From Gordionus sp. m RMFG-2023 (lineage: Eukaryota > Nematomorpha > Gordioida > Chordodea > Parachordodidae), in NCBI RefSeq assembly GCF_954871325.1, contig NC_088776.1, positions 28,878,508-28,942,507 of the forward strand: DNA of 64,000 bases. The letters are read 5' to 3'. The translations under genes and the position numbers were made by a program. Every line of letters starts with the position of its first letter. Position 1 is the stretch's first letter. The notes beneath the pieces were generated by a model that saw only the letters and a program-made list of their open reading frames with translations, made no database searches and had not been told where the DNA came from. Below, in pieces: positions 11,642-26,600 of this stretch.

Positions 11642-14600
11642 CTACAATAAATTAAAAATATTTTTTTACTATAAATCAATTTTAATAAACAGAAAAAGTG
11701 TTTAATTTGCAGCGTCTACATAAGAAGGGAGTAGGAGTCATTTGCCTCCAACATTTTTGAGGAGGAGGGAGAGGTAATGCAAAAATCAGAGGGCTGTCGA
11801 GGTTAGATTTTTAGGCTAGCCCGGGTTTAAAGAATTTGTTATTTTCAAACCCGGCCCGTTATTTTTATGCAAAATATATTAACCCGACCCGAATTTTTAT
11901 TTTTATCATTTTTGGCCCAGTTAGATATTTTTAAAATTTTATCTTGAATAATTTTCCTAGTATTTTGAAAATTTTTGAATGGGAATTGGGAAACTTTGGC
12001 TTTCAATTATTTTTTAAAATTATGCTTTTGACAAATTTTTCGGAATTGTCATATTTGTGGAAGCATAATAAATTAAGTACTATATGCCAGGAAAAGCAAA
12101 CTGGTCAGATGCACTAGGGGGACCCTAGCCCCATTCATAATATTAGGATTCTCAAATAATCTAAATTGAGTCTTTTTGAGGTCGTAAGAATTTCTTTTAA
12201 ATCGGAGGATTTGCTAATGTTATGAAATGAGAATGATTATTTAGATTAATAGTAAAATCTTATGTAATGACCTTATGAAAAATTTTAAATATAGATGAAA
12301 TAACAAGCTATAATTTTTAGTTTATAAAATGATATATATTTTATGAATTCTCGATTACAAGTATATTTTTAGAAAACATTCTGAAGAGTTGAATAGCAAT
12401 TTTTACTATTAATTTAAAGAATCTGATAAAAATTTTAAAGTTTTATTTTAGATTTTCCTTGTAATTATCCTCATAAGTGTGTAACCGCGCTATTTGATCC
12501 TCGAATAATATCTTAAAATATAAATATATTTATTTCTTTATTTTATATGCGCTAATAGCTAGTTAATGAGCATCCATCTTTGAACGCTTTCAGCGAGTCA
12601 TAGAAGATCTAACAAATTGGGAAAAATATAAAGCTTTTTATTAACTTTTGCATTACCGTATTATTTCATATCAGATAAGTTAACTAAAAAGATAAAACCG
12701 TAGAATTTAATAGTATTTTTAAATTAGTCCATTAACCTATTTTGCCTCTTGTCTATTAAGACAGTAATTAATTGATACCTGAGTGTCTTCTGTTTTTTAT
12801 AATATTAATCCAAATTTATCTATATCCCTAACTTTATTATACTATTTTCATATGTTCTCCTCAAGAAATATTAAATTAACATTCATTTAGAAATGATAAA
12901 GAATATTTAGAACCTACCAGGCTTATCCTTAAAAGATTTGCAGTGCTAATCGTTCGATTTTTCACCTATAGCAAATTGATTGTTCTTATCTGAGCCATAA
13001 AGACATATAGAACATTATACATCAAGGCAAAGTAGGGCAGGTCCTCTGGAAAAAGAATCTAAATACAGATACAGATTCTTTATGAAAAAATGAATCTTAG
13101 ATACACATACTAGTATCTTTTTAAAATATCAAAAAGATATAAGATAAAAGATACCTGTATCTTTTGCTAAATTAGAGTATCTTAAATAAAAGATACTTTT
13201 AAATTGTCATTACAAATTAAATTAGAACAGTTTATAAAATACAGTTTTTATTATTCATTTGTGAAGAACATAACATGCTTATATAATAAGAATGAATATT
13301 TACAATAATTAATAAAATATTTAATGATGAGTTAATTATAATATAATCAGGCATTAATATTAGTATTAGCCCATTCTAAGCGTAGACAAGGAAAGGAGAC
13401 TAGTATTTTTAATGGAGTTGAAAAATTAATTTGCAAAAGAGTATTTAAAATAGATTCATTATTTTGTAAGATAATCAAATTATTCAAATAATTTGTCATC
13501 AGACCTTTGTCTTTTTGGCGTACTTAACATTGTGCCAAAACTAAATAACCTTTCAATTGGAGCTGATGAAGGTATTACAGTACTATATTATTAAAAAATT
13601 TCCTTAATGGAAAGATAATATGTATTCGACTTTCTTTAATATAATTTAAAACCTCCAATTCAATGTTATTTTTACAACATTGGTTTCACCAAAAGAAAAA
13701 TAATCATAATTCTTTGTTAGATGTTAAATCTATTGGTGTTATATTTTGAACTTTGTATCTATGGTATTACATTTACGGCTTCTTTTATTAATATATTTTG
13801 AAAGTATTTTTTTTATCATCCTACTCAATCCATATCAAAATATGGATGTGATATTGCCAAAACTCTTTATATTCAAATCATAGGAAAATATTTTCTTAAA
13901 ATCTTTTGCCCATACCATCTTTGTCATCTTTTAATAAAGGTCCACAATATTGTAAACTTGATTTTTAAGATAACCTATGTCCTTTTTAACGACATATAAA
14001 TAATAATTTGTGATGGATCTTTTATCATTTTTTTGTTTATAAAGGTTTTACATTCAGCCTCGACATCATCTTTTTTAACTTTTATTTTAAAAAAAATTTC
14101 CATCTAAAATTTTAATATTAAGATTTGATTCAGGGGTTTCCATAATTTAAATTTCACTACCTTCTACTTCACTACCATGAGTGTTAATAATCTTTCAAAT
14201 TAATATTTCATAAAATTGGTAATAAAATTCTTTCGAGTTACATTTATTTTCGCTTTGGTGTTGTTATTTTTTATCTATCTATTTTAAAATTATTTGTAAT
14301 TAATCCAGCTAATTTTGGTTGTCAATATATTTAAAATATGGCGGGAAAAAATAAGGAAATTTATACAAAATTCCCGAAGAAAATAAAATACATACTTGTG
14401 ATATGTAAAATTTTAAACATGAGTATTAAAAAGATCTATATCTGTATCTTTTGTCAAGAAAATGAAAAACAAGATTCTTTTTAAAAAAGGATCTTAGATA
14501 TAAATACTAGTATCTTATTATAAATGTCATCAAGATGTTGAGTACAAATTACAAAGGGATATTGTATCTTAGATAAAAGTCACGGTACTCCCCAACTCTG

Positions 14601-17600
14601 CATCAAGGCGAGATTTGATAGGAATTCACCGCTTTATAATATATGAACATCCCGTTAAATTTTGTACTGTTGCTAGAATTGGCTGATACAGGGCCTTATA
14701 ATTATTCCAAATTGATTTAACAGTACGAAGACTGCTAGAAACCTATCGTGCATCTATTCAATTTTCAGCTACATGCCCAATTCATAGGCTATTTAGTCCA
14801 ACGTCTTTTGAATTTTGTTAAACTGGCTAAATGAACTATATTTTATGTGAATTGAACATACTCTGATCATGATAATTATGTAGAGATATAAAAATAAATA
14901 TATATATAAAAAATTATCTATATACTTTTTTCGTTTATCTTGGCCTTGTTTATTAAAATAATTTTTAAACCTTCATCTTTATATAGCACGTATACGGCTA
15001 ATCACGATAAAAATTCCCCTATTTCTATTGGATACTCTCTTTTTAGGAATCAGTTAAAATAGGGAAGGGTTAGTTTGTAGAATTAAAAATGTACAAGCAC
15101 GCCCCTCATTGCAGCCATGATTATTGGTTTATCATATTTTATATTAAATAATTAAATTTTAGGGGATAGCCGTATTTTCAACTTTCGATTTCAAAAGATA
15201 ATATTGAAAAATTTTGCGTACCTATTCAATATATATTTCAGTATGCTAACTTATTGGATATAATGATTTTGACTTTTAAAAAAAGTGATAAAGGGAACTT
15301 TCAAAAATTCCGTTTAAGCCAGAAAAATAATTTTATGTCCCAGCTAGCACACCCATTAAACACGCTCATCGACAGTCTTACGGTGTAATATGCCGCTATC
15401 CTCAATTTTTTATCGGCGGACATTTTTAATAAACGATATAATTATAAAATAATTATACCACAATGTCATTCTTTTCGATAGTTACGTTATTTTCCACAGG
15501 GTAAAACATCTGAATAAATTAATTATGATCAAATATAAATTATGTATTTACTTGTTCTAATTGAGGGGACTTTTCACCTAATCTTATCCAGCCATTTCCG
15601 TTTTTGATAACGTAGCCTGACACCATTTTACCTGTAAAATAAAGTTCATTTTATGGTTTATCTTAGTATTTAAACCCTACCTAGCTTATGAGTATGAACG
15701 CGGTAGGCAAAGGGATGCAATTTGACACTCTCTTCTATTTTACAAGCCACTTCCATTGACTCTAAAGTATGAAATATTTAAATTCTACAACAAAGATTTT
15801 ATTATATAGTACCTATAGATTTTGCAAGTATCGATCCACCTGTCATTAAAAGAAGAACTCCAGCTTGTCTTGGTAATCTATATAATTGTATTTGAAATTG
15901 AAGTAAAATATTATATTAATTTTAATTATAGGGTTTTTACACAATCGTAATAAAGGAAAAAGTCATAATTTACCCCCCCCCCTCCCCACAAAGTCATAAT
16001 TTACCCCTCCCCCTTAAGTTGCCTAGACAATTTAATTTTAAAAGGTTCCTTTATTTTCTTTGAATTAACTTTCCATCCAATAATACTATATCTAGATATT
16101 CTTTAACATTCATTTATAAAGATGGAATCAAAAATTTTCTATCTTGCTCCTTCGCTTACTGAGATCTCTTTTTACTTAATATATACATAGGCGTATTCAG
16201 AATTTTTTGGGGTCAATCAACAATGTATTTTATTAATCAAAGAAAAGTATCTTTACAAAAATTTTTAATTGATTTTAATTATCCAATTTAGGATATGACA
16301 GAAGAAATGTGCATTGCCATCAATCACCCACGAGCTGCTATAAAAAGTTGAATTCCAGAAATATTGAAAATAAATTTAAATTCAGATTCATATCAATTTT
16401 TTTGAAGATATAACTCGATTCATAAATATATTAGATTATAGATATGAGGTAAATGTTACTTACATATCTATTAAATAAACTGAAAAGAATAAACAAATTG
16501 CATTTATATGGTTAAATTATAAACAAAAAAAGATACCTTAATGTATTTAGATGTAAATGATTTATTAATCTAAAAATTCTAAGTTACCGCAGATTTAGGG
16601 GTAATTTTTAGTGAAACATTTAAAATGATAATTCATGAAATCTATTTTTCTAACTAATTTTTCTGATAAAAACATTTATATGCTGTATTACGAGTAGGAA
16701 GGACCAATAAATGTAAATACGTGGAAAATTAATTATATATTTTTAAATAAAAATGCAAATGCAAATATTTATCCATAAAATAGCTGTAAAAATAAGTATT
16801 AAGGTGGTATCCTGGTTCGTTTTACTCTTATTTCTAAATAGCAGTCTATTTCAGCCATCTATATCGCTTCCTCTCAACCGCCTAAGAAGAAAGAGGCTAT
16901 TTTGTTACAAATAAAAAAAAATACACTTCTAAGTTTAGTTTGTACCGAAAAAAAATATATATAATAAATACTCTTTATTTAATGTACAAACTTAAAACGA
17001 ACCAAAATAGAGTATCCTAGTTCAAAATCTGTTTACCCTGGGCTAAGTAAGCAGAAATAAGTTTTAAAAATAAGACGAACCAGGACATCCTGGACCCTTT
17101 TTTTAAAGGGAAAGAGACGCTTAGAGAAAAAGTAAGTGTTTCAAAGAAACCAGAGTGAAGCCAGGAATTTGCTTTAAAGTGGGGGAGGGGGGATAATTTT
17201 TAATTCATTTTGAAGTTATTAATAATATATCTTAATATAATTTTTTGAGGAAAGTTCTCTTATAAATTATTAAATGTATATTATGGCTGAGATACTTTTC
17301 TCCTAAAACTTCGGTTTCACCGTTTTTGAAATTAGCTGAAACGGCAAAAAATGGAGCTATTATTATGAATCATATTTTAAAAAAATTTATACAAAAGAAT
17401 TCTTTGAGCTAAAATGTATATAAATTTATAAATATTTATTTAAATCATCGTAATTTTTAAAATAAATATTTTTAAATCATCGTAATTTTTAAAATAAAAA
17501 TTATATTTAATAAATTCAAATGCTGTAATATTCGTAAGAAATATTTCAACTAAACCTCCAAGGTATTTACAAATAAATACAGATCATCTCCTTGATTGAG

Positions 17601-20600
17601 TTAATTTTTAAATGATTTCATCAGTATTTGGAGATGTTGTTAAAACCTTAATTTAAACTTTTTAAATCTTTTATAAGGATTAAGACCAAATAAATATTAC
17701 CTGGTCCTAGAAATTGCACTAAAACATCAAAGAAAGTTTGGCCCTCCTTATTTTCTCTTAATAAGAAAATGAGATAATGAAGCAAGTATTTTATCCGTAT
17801 GTTTTTTTTATTTTTAAAAAATTAAATAATTAATAATTCTTATATTGTAGAGTTAGAAGTAATATATTCTTCAATTTATTCTTTTTCATTCCGTAAGATA
17901 GATTATTGAATTTCTAAAATTTAATTAATAAGCCAAATAATAGGCATAGATTTAAAATGATATTCTCATTAATTAAAAAATAATGACCTATCATTTTAAT
18001 AAATTATATATATAATATACCTTTTTTCCAATTTTAAATGTGATTATTTAAAAAAATTTTATTTCATAAATTTTGTTATAATCTTTGATTCAGTGTCTGC
18101 AATATCATTTTATTGTGCAATACGTGATACTAATTATATTTTCAATTAGGGGAGAGTGGGGTTATTCTAACCGATTTTTACAAAATTGGCTATATCTCCT
18201 GGTCTTATTTAGATACTATAAAAAATAATATATGGTTAGATACCTAAAATTATACTCTATAAAGGTGTCTTAAAAAAAATCTTAAGAATTAAATCATTTT
18301 TTTTAAATCCTATTTTTTGTAAAAGTGAAAATTTTGTTCAACAAGCCCCAATTAAACGGGGTGAGGCAAACCACTTCAAGTTCAAGGGGCTTCTAAACCA
18401 TTGGTTTTTTAGAAAAAATTTGAATGCATTTTTATTTATTAATAATGATACGAATAGAGTAATTTTATTGTTTTATTGTTCAAAATTTCATAAATCTTAA
18501 TTAAAGCTAATTATATATAAAATTTGAAACTTAATTTTGGTTAATTTAAAAAATATTTTGGACATAAAAAAATATGAATTTTAAAGAGAGATTAATATTT
18601 CTTAGTATAAATCCTAAATACCAATCATAAACACCTATGAAATTGCCTTTTCAAGATTTTGAAATTTTTTTCATTATTGACTGCCAAAATTGACGTGTAT
18701 GGTTTAGCAAACCCCGCTAGCTCTAAATTGACAAATCATGATTAAAATAATATCTAGATATGAATACTCATAAAACTTACCCAAATTATAGAAGAGTGTT
18801 TAAAATTGGCACTAAAATTTAATTTACATATATGATTATATATTTTAATAAAAATTATAATTCTGTCATGTAAAAATCTTTTGAAAATTTCATCAAAATT
18901 TTATTTTTTATATAAAATTTTTAATAATTAATTATTTTAAAATATATTTTGTCTATAGATGTAAACTAATGAAAACTATTTAGGATAAAATTTAAACCTT
19001 CTGGTGTATTTAATTTTAAAATAAGATTAAGTGGTTTGCCAAGCCCCGGAGTTTACCTAACCCCAGTCTCCCCTATATTATTACTTTTTAATGTGATATG
19101 CCTCTGCTGCAACAATAAATATATTTTTTATAATGTTTGTATTATTGCAGATAAAATTATATGATATTTACATAATTATTAGAATTTTAGAAAATGGCTA
19201 ATAAAAATATTTTTTAAGTTTAAAAATTGATAAAAATCGACGTTCATCAAAATATTTATGGGCAAAAAATGTGGTCAAAGTATTTGTATTTAAATAGATT
19301 TGTGGGCATTTAGTATTTATATTTAAAATATATTTTTTAAACTTTTATTTATATTCAAATACTTTTTTTTAAAGTTTGTATTTATGCTCAAAACATTTTT
19401 TTAAAGCCCACCATGCCTAAAAGCCTGAAGATTCGGTAACAGTTGACAGAAGGATTTGGCACTCTTTTCGTAAATTCTAGAGAATTAAAATCGACTAAAT
19501 TTAGGGTTTTAACAACACAAAAAAATGGGGATGGGATATAGAAAATTATTTTATAATATTCTTCTACTGCTCATACAATATTTGGAGATAGGCATGAGTA
19601 CAAGTCAAGGTATGCGAATAACAAATTTATAAAGATCTGCTTTGACTTACAACTCATTAATCACATTTATGAAATTCATCATCAGCATTTAACCTAATTT
19701 CCTTGAGCTCCAATATAAAACTTTATGCTATTTTCATGATGAAAACTAAATCATATTTTTTTTGAAATGGCATAAAATACTTAGTAAAATTAAATCATTT
19801 TGAGATACATTTTAATGCAAAGAAAAGATTATAGAGTCTAAGGTCTTTCTCTTTTTTTCAGCCCATTCTACCATTTCACCAAGAGTAATTATAATATAAA
19901 ATACGTGATTATGTGATAGTGAAAGACTCATTTTTCCTCGGTTCTTATTGATTTTTTGTCTAATAGATTTTAAAATTTTAGAAATAATGGAAAGAGATTC
20001 CCTAAAACACGGAAAATTAGGAGAATTAAGATAGAAGAATTTAGGAGAAATCTATATTGTTAGAACAATTGATTTCTTGGAGTAAGAGGTCAGAATTTTA
20101 ATTAAGAAATGAGGTAATACATGACACATCCTTAACCCATCTTTTGCTGTCATGTCAAGACGTTAAAAACATCATGCCATCTGGATATTTGGCATTCTCA
20201 TTTAAAACCCTATGGGATTCAAATTATTGATAAATCTTGCAAAAATTAAAGTTTTGCCGATTAACCTATCAAGCATATCAAGATTGTCTCTGCTTGCTAC
20301 ATGCAACAAAAGTGTCAATAGAAGGAATAAGACAACCTAGGAAATTATCAATAACGATTTAGAACTCGTCTGTCATCTACCCGAAATCGCGTCAGCCATT
20401 ATGCACTCATTAATTATTTATGTGTTTCTAAGTAGTTGAAAATTAGTTAGATCAGGAAGAAAATGAGTTTTTCGAAACATTATGAAGTTATTTAAATGAC
20501 TAGAAATGTAGGGGAGACCGGGGATAGTGTGTTCCCGGGGTAGGTATTTCCTTCTCAAATAATTTAAAAATTAATAAAGTTTAAGATTTGAAATTTAAGC

Positions 20601-23600
20601 CAAATATGTATTATAATAAGGTGCTTAAGTAGGTCCAAAATTGTTTCAGACAAAATTGCTCATGAAAAATTTTAAATGCAAATTTAAGTTTCAACATACC
20701 CAAAGTAACTTTTTTAAATTTTACATTTTCACGAATAACTTTTTTTATAAAAGTTGTTCAGACTTAATATAAATTCTAAATGATAAAAAAATCTCCATTT
20801 TATTATATATAAAAATATTGACAATCATTATATTAATTTAATATTCTAAATTTAATTTTTAAATGATCCTGTGGACCTGGGGAAGGTATTAGCGGGGTGC
20901 GTCTTTTCCTTTTACATACATTCATTAAAAAATTGGTTCTGATTTTGTAAAATGGTTCGAACATATATAAGAAAAACTAACAAAGAAAATAATGATAATC
21001 AAAAGGCAAGTATTCTTAAAATGCTGAAAGTTAAGATACCCTTGACAGTTATAACCATGAATACGAATTTAAGTTATGGGAGGTATATTTATATATTTAA
21101 ATAGTATATATTTAAGAAACTAAGCATTAAGAGGTATAATAAATTGTTCAAAAGGAATGAAGATTTTCAAGAGCTATATCTTCACAGATCAGTATTTTCT
21201 CCTATTCAAGAAGCTAAATTAACAGATTATTTAATTAAAGGATCAAGATTATTTTCAGGATTATGCCCTAAACAAGTATTTTAATCCTTTGTTATATCAT
21301 ATATCTCTGTAAAATGAATTTTTTTATAATCTTTAAATTTATGCCATGGTATTTCTTTAGTTAAATAATAATAAACTTAAGAAAATTTTTTTAAATTATT
21401 TACATTATATGTTAATGAAACATCTTTATTATACTTTAAAGTAAGAATTTAACTTGTACATTAGAATGATATTTATTTAAGTGTGTATGATATATATGTA
21501 AATAAAATGATGCTGCCATTTATGTATAAAATGATGCTGCCATGTATATATATTAATTTTAAAATGATGCTGCCATGTATTAATATTAATTTTAAAATGA
21601 TTTATTAATTTTAGCATTATATATATTATATCATGCATTAAATCATATCTTACCTATATATTAAAGATTTAATTATGTGTGTATGATATATATTTAAAAT
21701 AAAATGATGCTGCCATGTATATTAATTTTAAAATGATTTATTCATTGATTTAGCATTAAATTATATCATGCATTAAAACATATTTTGGTTCTTACCTATA
21801 CATTATAGGTTTAATTATGTATGATATATTTTATTATATTAATTATAAAATAAATTCAGAATAAAATTTAAGAATTAGGATTTTAATTAGATTGCCTTAA
21901 TATATAAATAATTTAATGTCTTATGTTTAAATTTAGGTTAGAGTTTTAGCTTATCAAATGGCCAAGAGGTATAATTTACAAGTACCAAAATCATGGGAAA
22001 TAACTCAATCAGCTGGTGAAGACTGGTTTGGAGCATTTATTAAAAGAAATCCAACTATTTCTTTGAGAACACCAGAGGCTACAAGTATAGCCACATTGGA
22101 TAGAACTGTTTTTGGACCTCTAAAAAATATTACAACAGTGCCTTGGATGCTTGGATGAGAATGCATCCAGGGAAAAGTTTTACTATATATGATATCCCTA
22201 GAGTAGTAAAGGATGTCCTTCCAAAAGCCACCTCAGCTTCAAATATCCAAAAGGGTTTTGAATCCTCAGGTATATGGCCCCTAAATCCTTTAATTTTTAA
22301 TGATGAAAATTCTAATCCTTTATATTATAATAATAATAACGATCCTTAATGAGAATTATCTGAAATTATTTTGCAACCATCTGTCAGTGATAGTCCTGTT
22401 CCATCATCTTCTCACGTGGAAAAAGATTTTGCTCCAGAAATTATTAGTCCCCATCCAACAATATTTAAAAAAACAACAAGTAATCAAATGACTTCAGCCA
22501 TTTTAACCTCTTCACCTTACAGAAAAATAGCCAGATCTAGGGCTAATAATCTGGAAAAAAAATCAAACCAATAATAAAAAAAGTTTAAATATGAATGCTG
22601 GCAAAAAAGAATTTTGTTTAGTGTGCCACAAAAACTATCAAACTCACCACCATAATGAAGATTGTTTCCAATGCCGTAATTGTCATTTATGGGCACATGG
22701 ATCATGTTGTGATTTTAATCCATTTTTTATATGTAATAAATGTGTTGTATGTTAATATTATATGTTTGTTATGATTTTTGTATGAAAAAAAATGAATAAA
22801 ATGCTTAGAAAATGATAGTCTAAAACATGCCCCACAAAAGGATAATATGTCCCCCGTCTCTTTTTCATGACTCAAAAATTTTCATTTTTTTTAAATTTAA
22901 ATTTAAAAAAATATATAATATTTTTTTATTAGATATTAATTTCTACCGTAGATAATTATATAAAGAATAAAATAACATCAAAATTATTTTGATAAATTAT
23001 TTCTCCTCCTTTTCACAGCCTCTCAATTTTTTATAAACAATATAACCCCGGTCTCCCCTACTGGTCAGAACCTTAGAGAACTAAAGTGAGAGAAAAATAT
23101 TTTATCACATTATTCATTCTATTTAAATTTATATGTTGAAATCAAATAGTTATGAAAATAAATGGAGATCTATTATATTTAGGTTAGTAAAGGTCATAAC
23201 TACAAAATTGATTAATTCTCACTCTCCTTCATCATCTTAATAAAATTAGCAATATATTTTATTTTGCTAATTATGCCATCAATTTGGTTTTCAAGAGGAC
23301 GTTGAGAGCCATACATATTCCTTCTTCATTCGAACCCTCTGGTCCTAGCCCTGACAATTGAACTATACTCGGTGGTATCATAATCCTTTCCTTTGGTGCC
23401 AAGCTATAACTCTTATTGCTTGAGATTATACTTGCTTAGACCGTTTTGTCAGATTCGTATTTACCAACTTAATTACGAGAACGGAAAACTTAAAAAACTA
23501 ATAAATACAGAAAACTAAACAATCTACGGTTACTTCAAACAGTTATGATTAATTTGAACTTCAAGTCCTAAATTCAAAACAATAAAAAAAAGCTACATAT

Positions 23601-26600
23601 AGTCACAAGTGATCCAAAGGGTTATGGCTGATTATATTTATTGAAATGCCGATTGTCTATATTTCTATACATGGTTCATTAAATCATACCAACTTAACTA
23701 AAATAGGTTTTATTTTTTGAAACATTGTTTCAAAATATATCTTATAGAGACAGTAATTCTTAAGATGCAAAAAAATTATTTATCGAGGATAAAAATTTTA
23801 CAAATGTTGTCCATGATAACTTTTAATTTTAATTCTATCGAAGCATAATGATAAAACCAAATATGAAAAATTTCTTTATTTTTTTGTATTATATATGAAA
23901 TGCTAAACAAATAACAGTGTGAGGTTTAAACCATCTAACCTCCCCCTTAGAAAAGCCTATGCCAATATATATTTTGTTTAAATCAGATCTACCGACTGAC
24001 GATTTTATGGTATATTTTTATTAACAATTAACTGTTTTCTGTCTTTTAGATGAAAGCTCCATCGTATTGGAAAACAAAATTATTATTACGAAAAAATGTA
24101 TCTATTGGATTGATAGAAGTAAAGGTTGTGATATTTTGAATTTATAAAATATGACCTTATAGATTAATTTTTTTTTGGAAATTTTATTCCCTGAAGACAA
24201 TATGGACTATATTGCCAACAGTACTAAAATTAAAATTTAATTCATCGCTAAATCTGATATTATAACACTGTTCCGTTCTCAAATCAATATGATTATTGAT
24301 CCAGTTTAATATTTTTCTTTTTGAAAAGTGATCAAACACGGCTTCCTTCTAGTGTAGCTAATGTATTAAAACAATGAAAATTTAAAAATCATAATATTTC
24401 CACTTTTATTCTAAAAATCAAATACTCACAAAAACGCAAAATCTCAATATTTCTTACATTCTTTCTTATCTGAAAGTCGTCAATTTTTAACGTCCAAGAT
24501 TTTTAATTGCTATATTACTATTATTCTATTGTTCTGCAATTTAATCCCTGATATCTAAATCAATTCGCCTAAATATTCCTTTAATATAATGCTGGACAAT
24601 AAGGAAATTAATTACTCATTAGAACTTTAATTATATTGAATTTAATTATGAATAATTATATGTAAACAATGTTGAGTGTAATATCAAGCTATAATTTTTT
24701 TTTTTTTTCAATTGAAGGCGATCAAGCATTTTTGAAGATAGAAGTGCAGTGATCAATCACTTTTGAAGCCTTTGTAAAATTTTAAAATAGTTATCTGGAC
24801 CTTAAAATATTAAGTACTTTTGAGTTAGAAATTAATGAATGGTGAAAATATAAGGGTGACTGAACAATAATGATGTCGGGTCATATTTTAAGTTGAGTAA
24901 AAAAAATTGTCAGTTATTTTAAACCCATTTTTTAATAAAGCGTCACCCCTTTGTTGATTTAAGCCTAGTTCACTCGTTTCTCTTTATTATAAATATAATT
25001 TTTTGACAATAAACTTCCGGTTTTTTATTAAATTTTCATTTTCTGCTAATAAACTCTAATTTGATCTAATGTCTTAAATATATATATGATTTTGTGTTTT
25101 ATTTTTTTTGTTAATATATTTCATATATTTTTAGTATCTATACAAAATAAGTTTTTTTTTTGGTTTCCCTTTATATTTGTAAATTTGTAAAAAAATATAT
25201 AATTAATTATTCTGTTTTTCCATTTATAATCTACACAGATAATTGTTTTGATATTATTATTTTTTTGTTTTAATAATTAGTACATCCCCATCCAGGTTAC
25301 CACGCGATATATTAATACAATCATATGAAGTGAATTATTATTTTTATATTGTTTATACAATTGCTTTTGCATAAATAGACGATGAATATAGACCATTATT
25401 TTCTTTTCTCATTGATGAAATATTGTTTTTCTTCTCAAAATTGTAAATCGAATGATAAATTTATCTTACGTAATTAACAAAACCCAAACGATTCACTATC
25501 TTGAGCCTACCTTATAAAATCCACCCTTTCAAGGTGGTGCGATCTTGTTCCATCCCCTAAAATTAATTTAATTGAAATACGCACTCATATACTGTGTTGG
25601 AAATCCATTCTTTCTTTTTAAAATTAAAGTTATATAGAATGGAGTACTCATACTGCGATGCAGAGAAATCAGATCCTTCTTTTACAAATTAATTTAGAAT
25701 AAAATCCGCACTCATACTAAGGTGTGAGCCGTCACGTTCATAAAAAAATGACACATCGTTGCATAATAAAGAATTATGGTTCAATTAAAAATATTAGCTA
25801 AAGTACACAATCCACTCTTTCTTTTTATTTAAACAAACCGCTGCTGATCCTGGAATTTGACTATTGTCGTTTTTATAACCCATGGGGGAAGTTTTAGTGG
25901 TTTCTGTAGATTTTTACACATTGATCAAAATAACAGCGAAACCAGTCTCTCAGCCTACCCCTGAAAATCCGATAATCGAACTTTGTCTACCCCCCCCCCC
26001 CCCACATTCCGACGTTGGCACGGCCTTAAATCTAACAGATTTAAGTATTTATTTCTTAAAAAAATTAATAACAAAAGTTTATTATTCTATCTATGTTAGG
26101 TTTGGAGGATAAACCTTATTATTATGATATAGTAAAGTTTACATTAATGACTAAATTTTATATTCTATATTTTTTAAATATACATTTGATTGGTCATGGT
26201 TAGTTGAATTCCGGAATTATCTTTGTTCGGATCTATAAGCGAAATAAATATTAAAATTTTTTAATAAAATTACTTTTGTGGAGATAATGGATTTGCATGA
26301 CTAAAAATTGAATGGAAGTTCCTTGGCCAATCTTAAATCCAGTTCCTTTAATTTACAAATCATTATAGTTAAATGATTAATCAAATTTATTTTATAGGGT
26401 ACCGGAAGGCAACTCTAATGCCGTCGCATTATGAGCCCATGCATATAATATAATGAGTTTGGATTTACAGATTCGAAATTTTGGGTAATTACTATAATTC
26501 GCAGACTTTGCCATTTCCCCACAAGACCTAAATATAGAAAACATATTGAAAGTTAATTACAAATTTCTTACCAAACATCATTTGGATTTTCGAAATTTTT

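Larger units (their letters stand above)
20511..23058 (+). mobile_element. pogo/Tigger-type DNA transposon, internally deleted
   Basis: A perfect 13-bp inverted repeat GGGGAGACCGGGG (20511-20523 and 23046-23058) is flanked by TA on both sides (20509-20510, 23059-23060), as in the Tc1/mariner-pogo superfamily. Plus-strand transposase pieces lie at 21147-22752. The centre (about 21290-21930) is AT-rich non-coding with several copies of AAAATGATGCTGCCATGTAT. It sits in PHM intron 6, opposite in direction to the gene. Confidence 0.85.

Noticed and set aside
25882-26112. 76-codon plus-strand frame
   Set aside because: It crosses a C14 run and lies in a PHM intron; there are no recognisable motifs.
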